From Chthonomonas sp. UBA2391 (GTDB taxonomy: Bacteria; Armatimonadota; Fimbriimonadia; Fimbriimonadales; Fimbriimonadaceae), in contig DDSL01000113.1 of NCBI GenBank assembly GCA_002343825.1, forward strand, positions 15,924-27,787: DNA of 11,864 bases. The letters run 5' to 3'. Below, piece after piece: positions 1-8,036 of this stretch. The notes below the pieces were generated by a model. That model worked only from the letters and a program-made list of their open reading frames with translations. It did not search any database and was not told the origin of the DNA. The position numbers were made by a program, and so were the translations under genes. Positions within the stretch are counted from its first letter, which is position 1. The number at the start of each line of letters is the position of its first letter.

Positions 1-2232
1 GGTTACTACTTTGCGATTCAAGAGTTGCAAAAGGCCGCCGGCCAGGTCGGGACACTCGACGACCTGAAGTCCAATTTGCAGATCAGCCCATCCGTGATCA
101 AGTCTGCCGACGGCAAGGTGCTGTACTCCATGATCCACGAGGATCGCAAGTGGATGAAGCTGCAGGACATCCCTCAGGTCGTTCGCCATGCGACCATCGC
201 GGCCGAGGACAAGAGATTTTTTGAGCACCAGGGCGTGGACTATATGTCCATGGCCCGGGTCCTCTTCACTAGTGGGCAAGAAGGTCGGGTGACGGGCGGA
301 GCTAGTACCTTGACGATGCAGCTCGCCAAGCGACTCTATAGCAAGAGCGAGAAAACGATCAACCGGAAAGTCCGGGATATGGCCCTGGCCATCCAGATCG
401 AGAAGAAGTACACCAAGGAGCAGATCCTTGAGCTGTATTTGAATCAAGTTTTCTATGGAACCGGGGCCTACGGTGTTGCCCGAGCCGCGAGCGTCTACTT
501 CGGCAAGAGCCTCGATAAGCTCACCGCTGCCGAGGCCGCAACCCTCGCCCGATTGGTCCGCCGCCCGAGCACCGAGAACCCCTTCAAGAATCCAAAGGTG
601 GCTCTCTTCAACCGCAACGTCGTCCTCGACATCATGCGGGACGAGAAGATGCTCACCGAGGCCGAATACCAAGCGGCCCGCAATGAGCCTCTCAAGCTGG
701 CCCGGCTATCCGACCGGGTCCGATACGGAACCCGCGATTGTTACTACTTCGTCGACTACGTCCTCGATCAACTCAAAAAGAGCCACCCCGAAGTGGACAT
801 TGAGGAAGGTGGCTATACCGTCGTCACCACGATCGACACGCGCATGCAGCGAATCGCAGAGCGGGAACTCGCCCGAGCTGTTGCGCGATTCAAGTGGAAC
901 AAGGTCACCACTGGATCGTTCGTGTTGGTAAACAACATGGGCCAGATTTTGGCCATGTGTGGCGGCGTCGATTACAACCGCAATCAGTTCAACATCGCGA
1001 CCAGTGGTCGGCGGCAATCCGGCTCCGCCTTCAAGCCTTTTGTGTACGCCTTGGCGTTCGAAAAAGGAACGTTGGGTCCTAATGACTCGATCTCAAACGG
1101 TCGGCTTAGCATCCCACTTCCAAGCGGAGGCTTCTATACCCCCGGGAACTCCAGCGGCAACTACGGAGGTATGGTCTCGGTCCGGACCGCGATCGCGATC
1201 TCCCTCAACATCCCTGCAGTCCGGGCGCTCGATGGATATGCACTTCGGACCGGTGGCGGAAGTCGTTGGACCGGCTTAGACCGGTTCGTCACCAGCGCCA
1301 AGAACTCTTTCGGATTCGACGGAAGGTTGCCCGCAGTGCCGAGCCTGGCCCTTGGGACCGCCGAGGTTTCGCCTTTGGAACTCGCAGAAGGCTATAGCGT
1401 TTTTCAAAACGGCGGGACACGAGTCGAGCCTTATGCGATCAGGGCCATCAAGACCCAATCCGGCGAGATCCTGTTTGAGCAAGGGCGCGGAGATACCGAC
1501 AAGTACGCCCTTCGCCGAGATGTCGCCGACGCGATGGATTCGATGCTTCGGGCGGTCGTGACCAGTGGTACAGGTAAGGAAGCCCTGCGAGTGGTTAACA
1601 GTCGGGGCAAGACTGGCACGACCAACGATAATAAGGACGCCTGGTTCGCCGGTTACACCGACAAGTTGATCGGAATTGGCTGGATTGGCAACGAAAACAA
1701 GGTCAATCTTCCCGGCGGCAAGTACAAGTGGGTGTATGGTGAGATGGGCAGTCGGGTTTATGGCGGAACCCATACTTGCGAAATCTGGACCGCAATCCTG
1801 AAAGAATGCCAAGCCCTAGTCGGCGAAACCAAATCGCGGGACCACGGTGGAGGCGAGGGATGGGCCACCGAGCCTGGGGCTCAAGATGGGGACGGAGACC
1901 CACGGCGGCCAAACCGGCGGGATTCATCGGACGACCCCGCGATTCCGACTCCGCGAGATCTGCCCGCGGAAGATTTACCTCAGCAGAATCCCGACGATCC
2001 TCCCCAGGAGGCACCGGCCGCGCCGGACCGATCGGAGGATCCCGGATCAGATGCAAGTCCGACTCCGCCTGCCGACACCTCACCGCCTCCACCGGAAACC
2101 AGCCAACGAAGCACGATCACCGTCTTGATCTGCTCCGACTCAGGGCTGAAGGCGGGTTCAAATTGTCCGGAAAAGAGTGCCCGGACCTACCGATCTGGAC
2201 GCGAGCCCAAGCGCTCGTGCCCACTTCATTAG
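1..2232 (+). CDS. mrcA: Class A penicillin-binding protein (PBP1A family), 5' partial
   Basis: This is a bifunctional peptidoglycan synthase: a GT51 transglycosylase polymerises lipid II, and a transpeptidase cross-links the strands outside the inner membrane. The frame is open to base 1, so the N-terminus and its membrane anchor lie outside the window. Residues are numbered from the TTG at 25. GT51 motifs are AAEDKRFFEH with catalytic Glu61, GGASTLTMQL (91-100), RKVRD (114-118), and ILELYLN followed by YGTGAYG (134-150). The transpeptidase has SAFK with nucleophile Ser334, SLN (393-395) and KTG (529-531). A Pro/Asp-rich low-complexity linker (about 605-695) leads to a Cys-containing tail (ICSDSGLKAG, Cys703, Cys714, Cys732) typical of the PBP1A family. 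Oddities are Asp118 where the second catalytic Glu is normally found, and GASTLTMQ, a form also common in PBP1C. The downstream gene follows after 12 bases, so the two are probably co-transcribed. The family call is secure; the exact symbol is less so. Confidence 0.93.
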   Translation, partial: GYYFAIQELQKAAGQVGTLDDLKSNLQISPSVIKSADGKVLYSMIHEDRKWMKLQDIPQVVRHATIAAEDKRFFEHQGVDYMSMARVLFTSGQEGRVTGGASTLTMQLAKRLYSKSEKTINRKVRDMALAIQIEKKYTKEQILELYLNQVFYGTGAYGVARAASVYFGKSLDKLTAAEAATLARLVRRPSTENPFKNPKVALFNRNVVLDIMRDEKMLTEAEYQAARNEPLKLARLSDRVRYGTRDCYYFVDYVLDQLKKSHPEVDIEEGGYTVVTTIDTRMQRIAERELARAVARFKWNKVTTGSFVLVNNMGQILAMCGGVDYNRNQFNIATSGRRQSGSAFKPFVYALAFEKGTLGPNDSISNGRLSIPLPSGGFYTPGNSSGNYGGMVSVRTAIAISLNIPAVRALDGYALRTGGGSRWTGLDRFVTSAKNSFGFDGRLPAVPSLALGTAEVSPLELAEGYSVFQNGGTRVEPYAIRAIKTQSGEILFEQGRGDTDKYALRRDVADAMDSMLRAVVTSGTGKEALRVVNSRGKTGTTNDNKDAWFAGYTDKLIGIGWIGNENKVNLPGGKYKWVYGEMGSRVYGGTHTCEIWTAILKECQALVGETKSRDHGGGEGWATEPGAQDGDGDPRRPNRRDSSDDPAIPTPRDLPAEDLPQQNPDDPPQEAPAAPDRSEDPGSDASPTPPADTSPPPPETSQRSTITVLICSDSGLKAGSNCPEKSARTYRSGREPKRSCPLH

Positions 2233-2238
2233 GAAGGG
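2231..2238 (+). promoter_or_regulatory. Shine-Dalgarno site of the PBP2 gene
   Basis: AGGAAGGG overlaps the stop codon of the upstream PBP gene and lies six bases before the ATG at 2245. It fixes this start and suggests that translation of the two PBP genes is linked. Confidence 0.75.
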
Positions 2239-2244
2239 TCTGCC

Positions 2245-4068
2245 ATGTCCGTCGTCCATCAAGAAAAGCCCCAGTCGATCGACCTCCGAGCCATCCTCTT
2301 CTTGTTGGTCTGTTTGGGCAGCCTGGCGGTGGTACTCTCCCGGCTCTGGTATTTCCAGGTCGTCCAATCCGACGCTCTAAGCCGACAGGCCGAGGCCTCG
2401 CGAAGCAGTTTTCTTCCCCAACTGCCCCCGCGTGGGTTGATCGTCGACCGGCAGGGACGAACCCTAGCGGGAGTGGAACAACAACTGGTCGTGACGGCTC
2501 AGCCGCGGACCGCACTGAACAACGAGCAGGGAATTCAAAAGTTGGCTTCGATCCTTGAGGTGGACCCTGAGGACCTCCGCAAGGAACTGAAGCGGTACGG
2601 CGCCTACAAGGTCATGCCGACCCCGATCTTCACCGACATCACCATCCAGAAGGCCACCCGAATTGCGGAGGCCGGCGACCTGCTCAAGGGGTTCGCAGTG
2701 GATTCGCTCCCGGTTCGGAGCTATGCCAACGCCAAGGCTGTGGCCCACGTGCTTGGCTATGTCGGGACGCCCAGCGAGAAGGACGTTGAACGCCTCCGCG
2801 CGGAAGGCATTGAGCCGGTGGACTTCGTCGGCCGAGCCGGGCTGGAACGGGCGCTCGAAGAAGAACTGATGGGGGTCCCCGGGCGCAACGAGGTGGTGGT
2901 GGACAACCGCAATCGACCAATCCGCACCGTCACTCGTGATGCGAGCGTCCCGGGCAAGAAGGTCGTACTCGGCCTCGATGTGGACCTCCAAAACTATGCC
3001 TTACAACTTCTTGGTGGGAGAGCCGGGGCTGCAGTCGCGATCGACCCGAGCAATGGGGAAATCCTCCTCCTAGTGAGTTCGCCGACCTACGATGCTTCGC
3101 TCTTCTTGGGAGGGATCAGCCACAAGGAGTATGCAGTCCTGACCGAGGACCCACTCAAGCCGATGCTCAATCGGGCAATCGGGAGTCCCTACGCGCCCGG
3201 ATCGACCTTCAAGATCAGCACGGCTCTGGCTGCTGAGTTGTCCGGAAATTTTAATCCAAACGCTTCCGTGACCGTCTGCCGAGGGTATTTCCAACTCGGT
3301 CGGCACCGCTTTAAGTGCCTCGGGCACCACGGGGCAACACATTTCCACGAAGCATTCAAGAATAGCTGCAATGCCTACTTTATGCAGCTCGCTCTCAATG
3401 CTGGTCGGGCGAACCTTCAGAAGGCCGCCGACCTCCTCGGCATCGAACACAAAACCGGCGTCGAACTCCAGGGGGAATCAGCTGGGATTGCTCCGAGTGA
3501 TGCCTGGATCAACCGCGTGAACGATGGACAATGGACCGCCGGAACGACGGTTCTGATGGGAATTGGCCAGGGCTTCACCTCAACGACCTGCCTGCAGATG
3601 GCCATCCTCATGGCCACCGTGGCCAACAACGGTGTCCGATACCGCCCCCATCTGGTCCGAGCGCTTCAGGGTCCCGACGATCCAAAACCGGTCCGTGTCT
3701 CGCCCGAAATCGAAACTACGATCAAGGTTCGACCTGAATTCTGGGAAAAGATGAAGGCTGCTTGCTTGGAAGTTGTCGAAACCGGTACCGCTCGCGGATC
3801 CCGAATTCCCGGACTGGCGATGGGTGGCAAAACGGGAAGCGCCGAGAACAAGAAGGACCACAAAACCCACAGCTGGTTCGTCGGCTTTGCCCCGGTGGAT
3901 AGGCCCCGAATCGCTATCGCAGTGATCGTGGAGAATGCCGGACACGGAAGCGAGGTTGGGGCCCCGGTCGGCACCAAGCTCATGGCCCGCTACCTCAATC
4001 CGAAACCTGTTGAGCCGCCTCAGCCCAAAACTTCCGGAGCTCCGCAGCCTTCTCCGGCTCGCCGCTAG
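2245..4068 (+). CDS. mrdA: Class B penicillin-binding protein 2 (elongation transpeptidase)
   Basis: This monofunctional D,D-transpeptidase (607 aa) is of the PBP2/MrdA type, which cross-links peptidoglycan during cell elongation with the SEDS glycosyltransferase RodA. A single membrane segment near residues 16-36 anchors the protein. The pedestal (dimerisation) domain begins with PPRGLIVDRQGRTLA (61-75) and contains the conserved DFVGRAGLE stretch (193-201). The transpeptidase domain has STFK with Ser320, SCN (374-376), GQG (441-443) and KTG (529-531), so all catalytic motifs are intact. The length fits the family, which is usually about 600-650 aa. The C-terminus is a short Pro-rich tail. 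The ATG is supported by a strong Shine-Dalgarno site on the preceding stop codon. No rodA or mreBCD is visible; they may lie upstream of the window. An FtsI/SpoVD-type division PBP is the alternative; the absence of PASTA domains and the motif spacing favour PBP2. The last 74 bases overlap the convergent ligase gene. Confidence 0.9.
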   Translation: MSVVHQEKPQSIDLRAILFLLVCLGSLAVVLSRLWYFQVVQSDALSRQAEASRSSFLPQLPPRGLIVDRQGRTLAGVEQQLVVTAQPRTALNNEQGIQKLASILEVDPEDLRKELKRYGAYKVMPTPIFTDITIQKATRIAEAGDLLKGFAVDSLPVRSYANAKAVAHVLGYVGTPSEKDVERLRAEGIEPVDFVGRAGLERALEEELMGVPGRNEVVVDNRNRPIRTVTRDASVPGKKVVLGLDVDLQNYALQLLGGRAGAAVAIDPSNGEILLLVSSPTYDASLFLGGISHKEYAVLTEDPLKPMLNRAIGSPYAPGSTFKISTALAAELSGNFNPNASVTVCRGYFQLGRHRFKCLGHHGATHFHEAFKNSCNAYFMQLALNAGRANLQKAADLLGIEHKTGVELQGESAGIAPSDAWINRVNDGQWTAGTTVLMGIGQGFTSTTCLQMAILMATVANNGVRYRPHLVRALQGPDDPKPVRVSPEIETTIKVRPEFWEKMKAACLEVVETGTARGSRIPGLAMGGKTGSAENKKDHKTHSWFVGFAPVDRPRIAIAVIVENAGHGSEVGAPVGTKLMARYLNPKPVEPPQPKTSGAPQPSPARR

Positions 4069-6100
4069 TGTCGTAGATCTCGGCGAGGGCTGCCGAGCAC
4101 TCGCTGCCCACCTGGACCACCTCGCGCGCTGATCGAACTGATTCACCGCCAAACGTCGCGCTCGGCAAGTCCTTTGTCAGGGCAAGCACGCGGGGCAGAG
4201 TAACCGTGACGTACTGCCGGAGTCCACTCTCAGCCGCTTCAAGGAGGGCCAGTTTCTCGGCCGCGTCGGGGGTCATCTGGCTCAGCTTCCACCGAGCGAC
4301 ATACGTCTCGGTCGGGACGATCTCGGGGATGGCCCGGACTCGGAAGTAGGGAGTTTCTTCGGTCCGGATCAAGGCGTCAAGTTCCTTTTGGACTTCCTCC
4401 GCGTTCCCCACGGCTTCGGCCAGCTCGGCGCGCGCGAGTAGAGTTTTGGGGTTATTCGGGTCCAGAGTCAGCGCCCGATTGAGAAGGCTCAGCGCTTTGC
4501 CGTACTCCCCGGACTCCTGAAAGGCAGAGGCCAAACCGCGGAGGTAGGGAAGAGATGGGTGGAGTCGCACAGCCTCTTCACCGAGGGCAAGTCGCTTGGC
4601 GGGGTCTGTTTCGAAAGCGGCGAGCTGCCAGCGAGAAGTCCCATCCAATGCTGCCAAGTTTGCCGCCGATTCATAGAACTTTGTGGCTTCTTGAAATCCC
4701 TCCGTTGTTCCCGTTTGGGTGGCTGCAGCAGCCTTGCCCAACCGGTTTTCCCAAACGGCGGCGTAGGGCATCCCGACGAGGCAGGCCACCACCGCGGTGC
4801 CGGCGACGATCGCCCGGAAGGCCCGGGGCAGCACCTCGGGAGTGTTTCCATCAGCAGCAAGTTGCAGGCCCAAGCCCATGAGGATAAACAATCCGATCCC
4901 GATCCCGAAGTGATAGAGCAGACTATCCAGCTGGTTATGTGCAAGGCTGGCGAGGACCGCGCTGAAGATCCCGGCCCTCAGGAGGTTGGCTTTCTGAGGG
5001 AGGGCCCGGGCTCCACGGAACATCTCGAAACTCCAGATTCCAAAGAAAAGGGTGAACAAAATAGGGGCGAGCGGGGTGGCCTCCATTCCGAGCTGAAGGG
5101 GGGTGGAGTGGGCGTACTTGGTCGGTGGGGTCAGACCCGCCCGCGACCCATTGAACTGGTAAGTGTTGAGTCCATATCCAGCGGGATTTTCTTGAATCGA
5201 CTTGAGGGATCCCCGCCAGAGATTTTGTCGAAAGCCGCCCGACTGCTCTTGGGTGGCTTGGGCGTTGGCGACCCGGTCGAGCGCTCCCGGCCGGTCTTTC
5301 GGCTGGGTGATCACCAGCAGTCCAGCCAGAGTCGCCACCCCGACCAGCGGAAGCAGGACCTTCCCAGTCTCCTTCAGTCCAGCCCAGACAAAGTTTAGGA
5401 TGACATAGGTCAACGTGCCGATAGCTACTGCGAGAAGGCCTCCCTTGCTCTGCGTCAAAACGATGGCGAAGCCGATCAACGTGGCGCTGAGCCCTGAGAA
5501 CAATCGGATCCGCCGATCTTCGAGGTGACCGAGAGCCAGGGCGGGAAAGAAGCCGAGCGTCAGCATTCCCGCGAGGGCATTCTGGTTGATCCATCCGGCA
5601 AAGATCCGCCAACTGGGATCGATTGCGCGCATCCCCGCATACTCGCGGATGCCGCTGAGCGCGACGATGGTCGCCCCTGCGACGAGTGCCGCCATTACAT
5701 ACGTCGGACCATTCCCGCGACCCGTTGTGGCGATGACGCTCAAAAGCGCCAAACCATAACAGATCCACTGGAGAATCGCGAGCAGAGTTATCCAGCGAAA
5801 GTCACTTGTCGTCACCGAGGCCACGAGGGTCAAGAAGAATAGCGACAGGGGCACCAACACGTGCAATCGGGGCATGGAGAGCACCCGTTTGGGTCCAAAG
5901 ATCGCTACTGCAAGGGGCACAATGATGAACAACGAGATGACCCAGTAGGCGCTCTGCGGCGCCTCGGGAGCGGCCCAGAAAGAGCCAAGCCAACCCTCTA
6001 TCGGCAAGATTCCGACGGGAACTTGTCCCCCTATCCACGGGGCCAGCAGAACCCCGATCATCAGGCTGTAGAGCGGCCAGTGTTTTCGAAAGTCGATCAT
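3995..6100 (-). CDS. O-antigen ligase/polymerase-like membrane protein with C-terminal TPR region
   Basis: This is a 701-aa polytopic protein. Residues about 10-450 contain roughly a dozen hydrophobic segments. The Wzy_C (O-antigen ligase) core is recognisable from ALSGIREYAG (147-156), GWINQNALAG (169-178), LTQSKGG (215-221), an RQNLWRGSLK stretch (291-300) and ENPAGYGLNTYQ (304-315), with KYAHSTPLQLGME (328-340) in the large periplasmic loop where family members carry a key His (here His331). The C-terminal part (about 460-700) is soluble and helical, with TPR-like repeats such as the pair around 516-575. Family members transfer undecaprenyl-diphosphate-linked glycans to lipid A or to proteins, or polymerise them. 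The substrate here is unknown, and WaaL, Wzy and PglL-type roles are all possible. Its ATG overlaps the stop of the upstream GT2 gene (ATGA), so translation is probably coupled. The 3' end overlaps the mrdA 3' end. Confidence 0.85.
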   Translation of the reverse strand: MIDFRKHWPLYSLMIGVLLAPWIGGQVPVGILPIEGWLGSFWAAPEAPQSAYWVISLFIIVPLAVAIFGPKRVLSMPRLHVLVPLSLFFLTLVASVTTSDFRWITLLAILQWICYGLALLSVIATTGRGNGPTYVMAALVAGATIVALSGIREYAGMRAIDPSWRIFAGWINQNALAGMLTLGFFPALALGHLEDRRIRLFSGLSATLIGFAIVLTQSKGGLLAVAIGTLTYVILNFVWAGLKETGKVLLPLVGVATLAGLLVITQPKDRPGALDRVANAQATQEQSGGFRQNLWRGSLKSIQENPAGYGLNTYQFNGSRAGLTPPTKYAHSTPLQLGMEATPLAPILFTLFFGIWSFEMFRGARALPQKANLLRAGIFSAVLASLAHNQLDSLLYHFGIGIGLFILMGLGLQLAADGNTPEVLPRAFRAIVAGTAVVACLVGMPYAAVWENRLGKAAAATQTGTTEGFQEATKFYESAANLAALDGTSRWQLAAFETDPAKRLALGEEAVRLHPSLPYLRGLASAFQESGEYGKALSLLNRALTLDPNNPKTLLARAELAEAVGNAEEVQKELDALIRTEETPYFRVRAIPEIVPTETYVARWKLSQMTPDAAEKLALLEAAESGLRQYVTVTLPRVLALTKDLPSATFGGESVRSAREVVQVGSECSAALAEIYDTSGEPEKAAELRKFWAEAAQQVSD

Positions 6101-6996
6101 CGGCTGAGTCGTCTCCGGATCCGGTCAAGTTTGTTCTTCAGAATAAACCCCGACGCCCTGGCGGTGAGGGCGGTCGCGGCGAGAACCTTGAGGAAGGGGC
6201 GGGACCAACGGGGAGCCTCGGGGAGTTGATTCTTTGTGTAAAAGTGATACATTGAGCGGTGAAACCTGCCAATCATCCGGTTTGGAGCCTTGTCCGTGCT
6301 GCGCCCGATGTGGTGCGTAATCGTGGCCTCGGGGAGGTAGACGACCCGATACCCGGCCTTCCAGGTTCGCCAACAGAGGTCGACGTCTTCGCAAAACATA
6401 AAGTATTCGGGATCAAAGACCCCCACATTTTGGAGCGCTTCGTTGCTCATTAGGAAGGCGGACCCGCTGACCCAATCGACATCGGCGATCGAGTCATGAT
6501 CCCAATCCTTCATCAGGTACTCGCGGACCGCCTTGGTATTCGGAAAAAGTCGCCCGAGGATCGTGTTCCGGAACATCGCCGCCACCGGATTAGGAAACTT
6601 TCGGGCGCTATATTGAAGACTACCGTCGGTATTCAGAAGCTTGGGACCAAGGATCCCGATCTCGGGGTGGGAGGTGAGATAGTCGAGCATCTTCCGGAGA
6701 GAGCCCGCGTGGACGACCGTGTCGGAGTTCAGGCAAAGCCAGGACCGGCCCTTCATCAAGCCCACCGCATAATTGTGTCCGCCGCAAAATCCGAGGTTGA
6801 CGAATTGTTGCTTGAGGATCACCTCAGGGAACTCGTCGGCGACCATGGCTCCACTCCCATCCGAAGAGTTGTTCTCGACCACGATCACCTCAAAGGAAGC
6901 TTCTTCGCGGATCGCCCGGAGACTGGCCAAACAGGCGCGCAGATCTTCCTTGGCATTCCAGCTACATATCGTAATGCTAAGTTCTAAATCCTGCAT
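6097..6996 (-). CDS. GT2 family glycosyltransferase (rhamnosyltransferase/WbbL-like)
   Basis: This 299-aa GT-A fold glycosyltransferase probably adds a sugar from a nucleotide-sugar donor to a growing surface glycan at the cytoplasmic face of the membrane. Visible motifs are the N-terminal strand LSITICSWN (5-13), VVENNSSDGS (39-48) for nucleotide binding, the DXD-equivalent LNSDT (89-93), GSAFLM (178-183) in the acceptor region, and FCEDVDLCWR (201-210), which carries the likely catalytic acidic residues. This is the layout of COG1216/WbbL-type enzymes; the sugar cannot be told from sequence. The C-terminus (about 265-299) is basic and amphipathic and may touch the membrane. The ATG overlaps the 3' end of the upstream GT2 gene by 20 bases, and the stop overlaps the ligase start by 4 bases. 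No strong Shine-Dalgarno site is seen, consistent with translational coupling. Confidence 0.9.
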   Translation of the reverse strand: MQDLELSITICSWNAKEDLRACLASLRAIREEASFEVIVVENNSSDGSGAMVADEFPEVILKQQFVNLGFCGGHNYAVGLMKGRSWLCLNSDTVVHAGSLRKMLDYLTSHPEIGILGPKLLNTDGSLQYSARKFPNPVAAMFRNTILGRLFPNTKAVREYLMKDWDHDSIADVDWVSGSAFLMSNEALQNVGVFDPEYFMFCEDVDLCWRTWKAGYRVVYLPEATITHHIGRSTDKAPNRMIGRFHRSMYHFYTKNQLPEAPRWSRPFLKVLAATALTARASGFILKNKLDRIRRRLSR

Positions 6997-7843
6997 GATA
7001 TCCGCGGGCTCTGATGAAGGCTCCCGTCCAAGCGAGTGCGGTCACCAGGGGTAGGAGAAGGCGTTGGGGACCTCGGAGATGTTTTCGAAAGTAACGTACA
7101 AGGCTCCTGTGAGATTCCCAGATCATATTCTTGCGAACCTGCCGAGTTCCGGCCCCACCCAGATGCCGGATCTTGATGCTTGGTTCGTACATGATGATCC
7201 AGCCCCTTTCATTCAGCCTCTTCAACAAATCGACTTCGTTAAAGAAGATTGGAAAATCTGAATCAAAAGCCTTTTCGAGCGGGCCTAGTTCTTCCAGAGA
7301 AGACCTCCGGAAGAGCAAGAACGTTCCCATCGGTTGATCACATTCCTGTGTCTTCTGATAGTCAAACCTCGGGACGCGATACCGGCCTAGAGGACCGTTT
7401 GGCCAGACGCGGTCGAGGCGGGTCCAGTTGCCAAAGATGCCGACCAGCGTGGGAAATCCCCGGACCGACTCTTGAATCTGACCATCAAACCCGATGAGTT
7501 GGGCCCCGACAGCGCCGACACCCGGGTGTTCGTTCATCCACCTGACGGAATGGTCCAGAGAAGCATCCATGAACTCCGTGTCCGGGTTCAAAAGGAGGAT
7601 CCACTCACCGGTGGCGACCCCAAGTCCCCGGTTGTTTCCCTCGGCATAGCCTAAATTCTCCGTAAAGCTCAGAAGCTTTGCCCAGGGATGTTTTTGCTCG
7701 ACCATCGCAGCTGATCCGTCACCGGATCCGTTGTCGACCACGATCACTTCAAAAGGTATTTTTGGCGAGTGTTCTTGGATGGAACCCAAGCATAGATCCA
7801 ATAAATCGCGCGTGTTCCAGTTGACAATGACCACAGACAGCAT
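6977..7843 (-). CDS. GT2 family glycosyltransferase, first gene of the glycan operon
   Basis: This 288-aa GT2 enzyme is a clear paralogue of its downstream neighbour. It has MLSVVIVNWN (1-10), VVDNGSGDGS (35-44), LNPDT (85-89, DXD-equivalent), a GTFLLFRR acceptor segment (173-180) and FNEVDL (201-206) in place of the ED.DL motif. Both enzymes also share a G(F/Y) motif after a conserved Leu in the 64-70 region and a similar DG...RxFP segment. I start it at the ATG at 7843, because the conserved fold begins at that Met. The frame stays open upstream to 8038, but the extra 65 residues look non-coding and would run across the divergent promoter region. No Shine-Dalgarno is obvious; a TATTCT -10-like box about 24 bases upstream would give a very short leader. 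Parts of the gene are AT-richer than its neighbours (about 40-50% GC). Confidence 0.88.
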   Translation of the reverse strand: MLSVVIVNWNTRDLLDLCLGSIQEHSPKIPFEVIVVDNGSGDGSAAMVEQKHPWAKLLSFTENLGYAEGNNRGLGVATGEWILLLNPDTEFMDASLDHSVRWMNEHPGVGAVGAQLIGFDGQIQESVRGFPTLVGIFGNWTRLDRVWPNGPLGRYRVPRFDYQKTQECDQPMGTFLLFRRSSLEELGPLEKAFDSDFPIFFNEVDLLKRLNERGWIIMYEPSIKIRHLGGAGTRQVRKNMIWESHRSLVRYFRKHLRGPQRLLLPLVTALAWTGAFIRARGYHAGFRT

Positions 7844-7866
7844 CGCGATTTGCGCCGATGTTACCG

Positions 7867-7872
7867 AGAATA
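7867..7872 (-). promoter_or_regulatory. Candidate -10 box for the glycosyltransferase/ligase operon
   Basis: Read on the minus strand, TATTCT matches the sigma-70 -10 consensus at four of six positions. It would place the transcription start within about 20 bases of the ATG at 7843. No good -35 is seen at the proper distance. This is a suggestion only. Confidence 0.2.
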
Positions 7873-7953
7873 GATGAGGACGCGGAGCTTTCCGAGCTTC
7901 CCGTGCGTATCGATTGATGGAGTGAGAGGTTGCCCGCAAGTTTGCGGAGCCGG

Positions 7954-7982
7954 TTGACTTACCGGCCCCCCGGGGGTACTCT
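7954..7982 (+). promoter_or_regulatory. Candidate sigma-70-type promoter of the NlpC/P60 gene
   Basis: TTGACT (7954-7959) is a five-of-six match to the -35 consensus. It is followed after 17 bases by TACTCT (7977-7982), a weak -10. The -35 lies largely in the loop of the GCCGGT/ACCGGC inverted repeat, an arrangement that would suit repressor control. The GC-rich spacer and the poor -10 lower confidence. If the region is transcribed as a riboswitch, the real promoter must lie further upstream. Confidence 0.3.
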
Positions 7983-8036
7983 CCCCCCAATCTGTCAGGG
8001 ATCGCTGCTACGGCGGCGCCAAAGGTCCCAGGCACC

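Noticed and set aside
1776..2558. Plus-strand open frame (260 codons) spanning the PBP1A linker and the PBP2 start
   Set aside because: It overlaps two well-supported genes in another frame, is Arg/Pro/Ser-rich, and has no motif. Low stop density in the Pro-rich linker explains its length.
4559..5398. Plus-strand open frame (279 codons) antisense to the ligase gene
   Set aside because: It lies wholly inside a recognisable membrane protein. The translation is rich in Gly, Pro, Arg and Ser without motifs, so it is a shadow frame.
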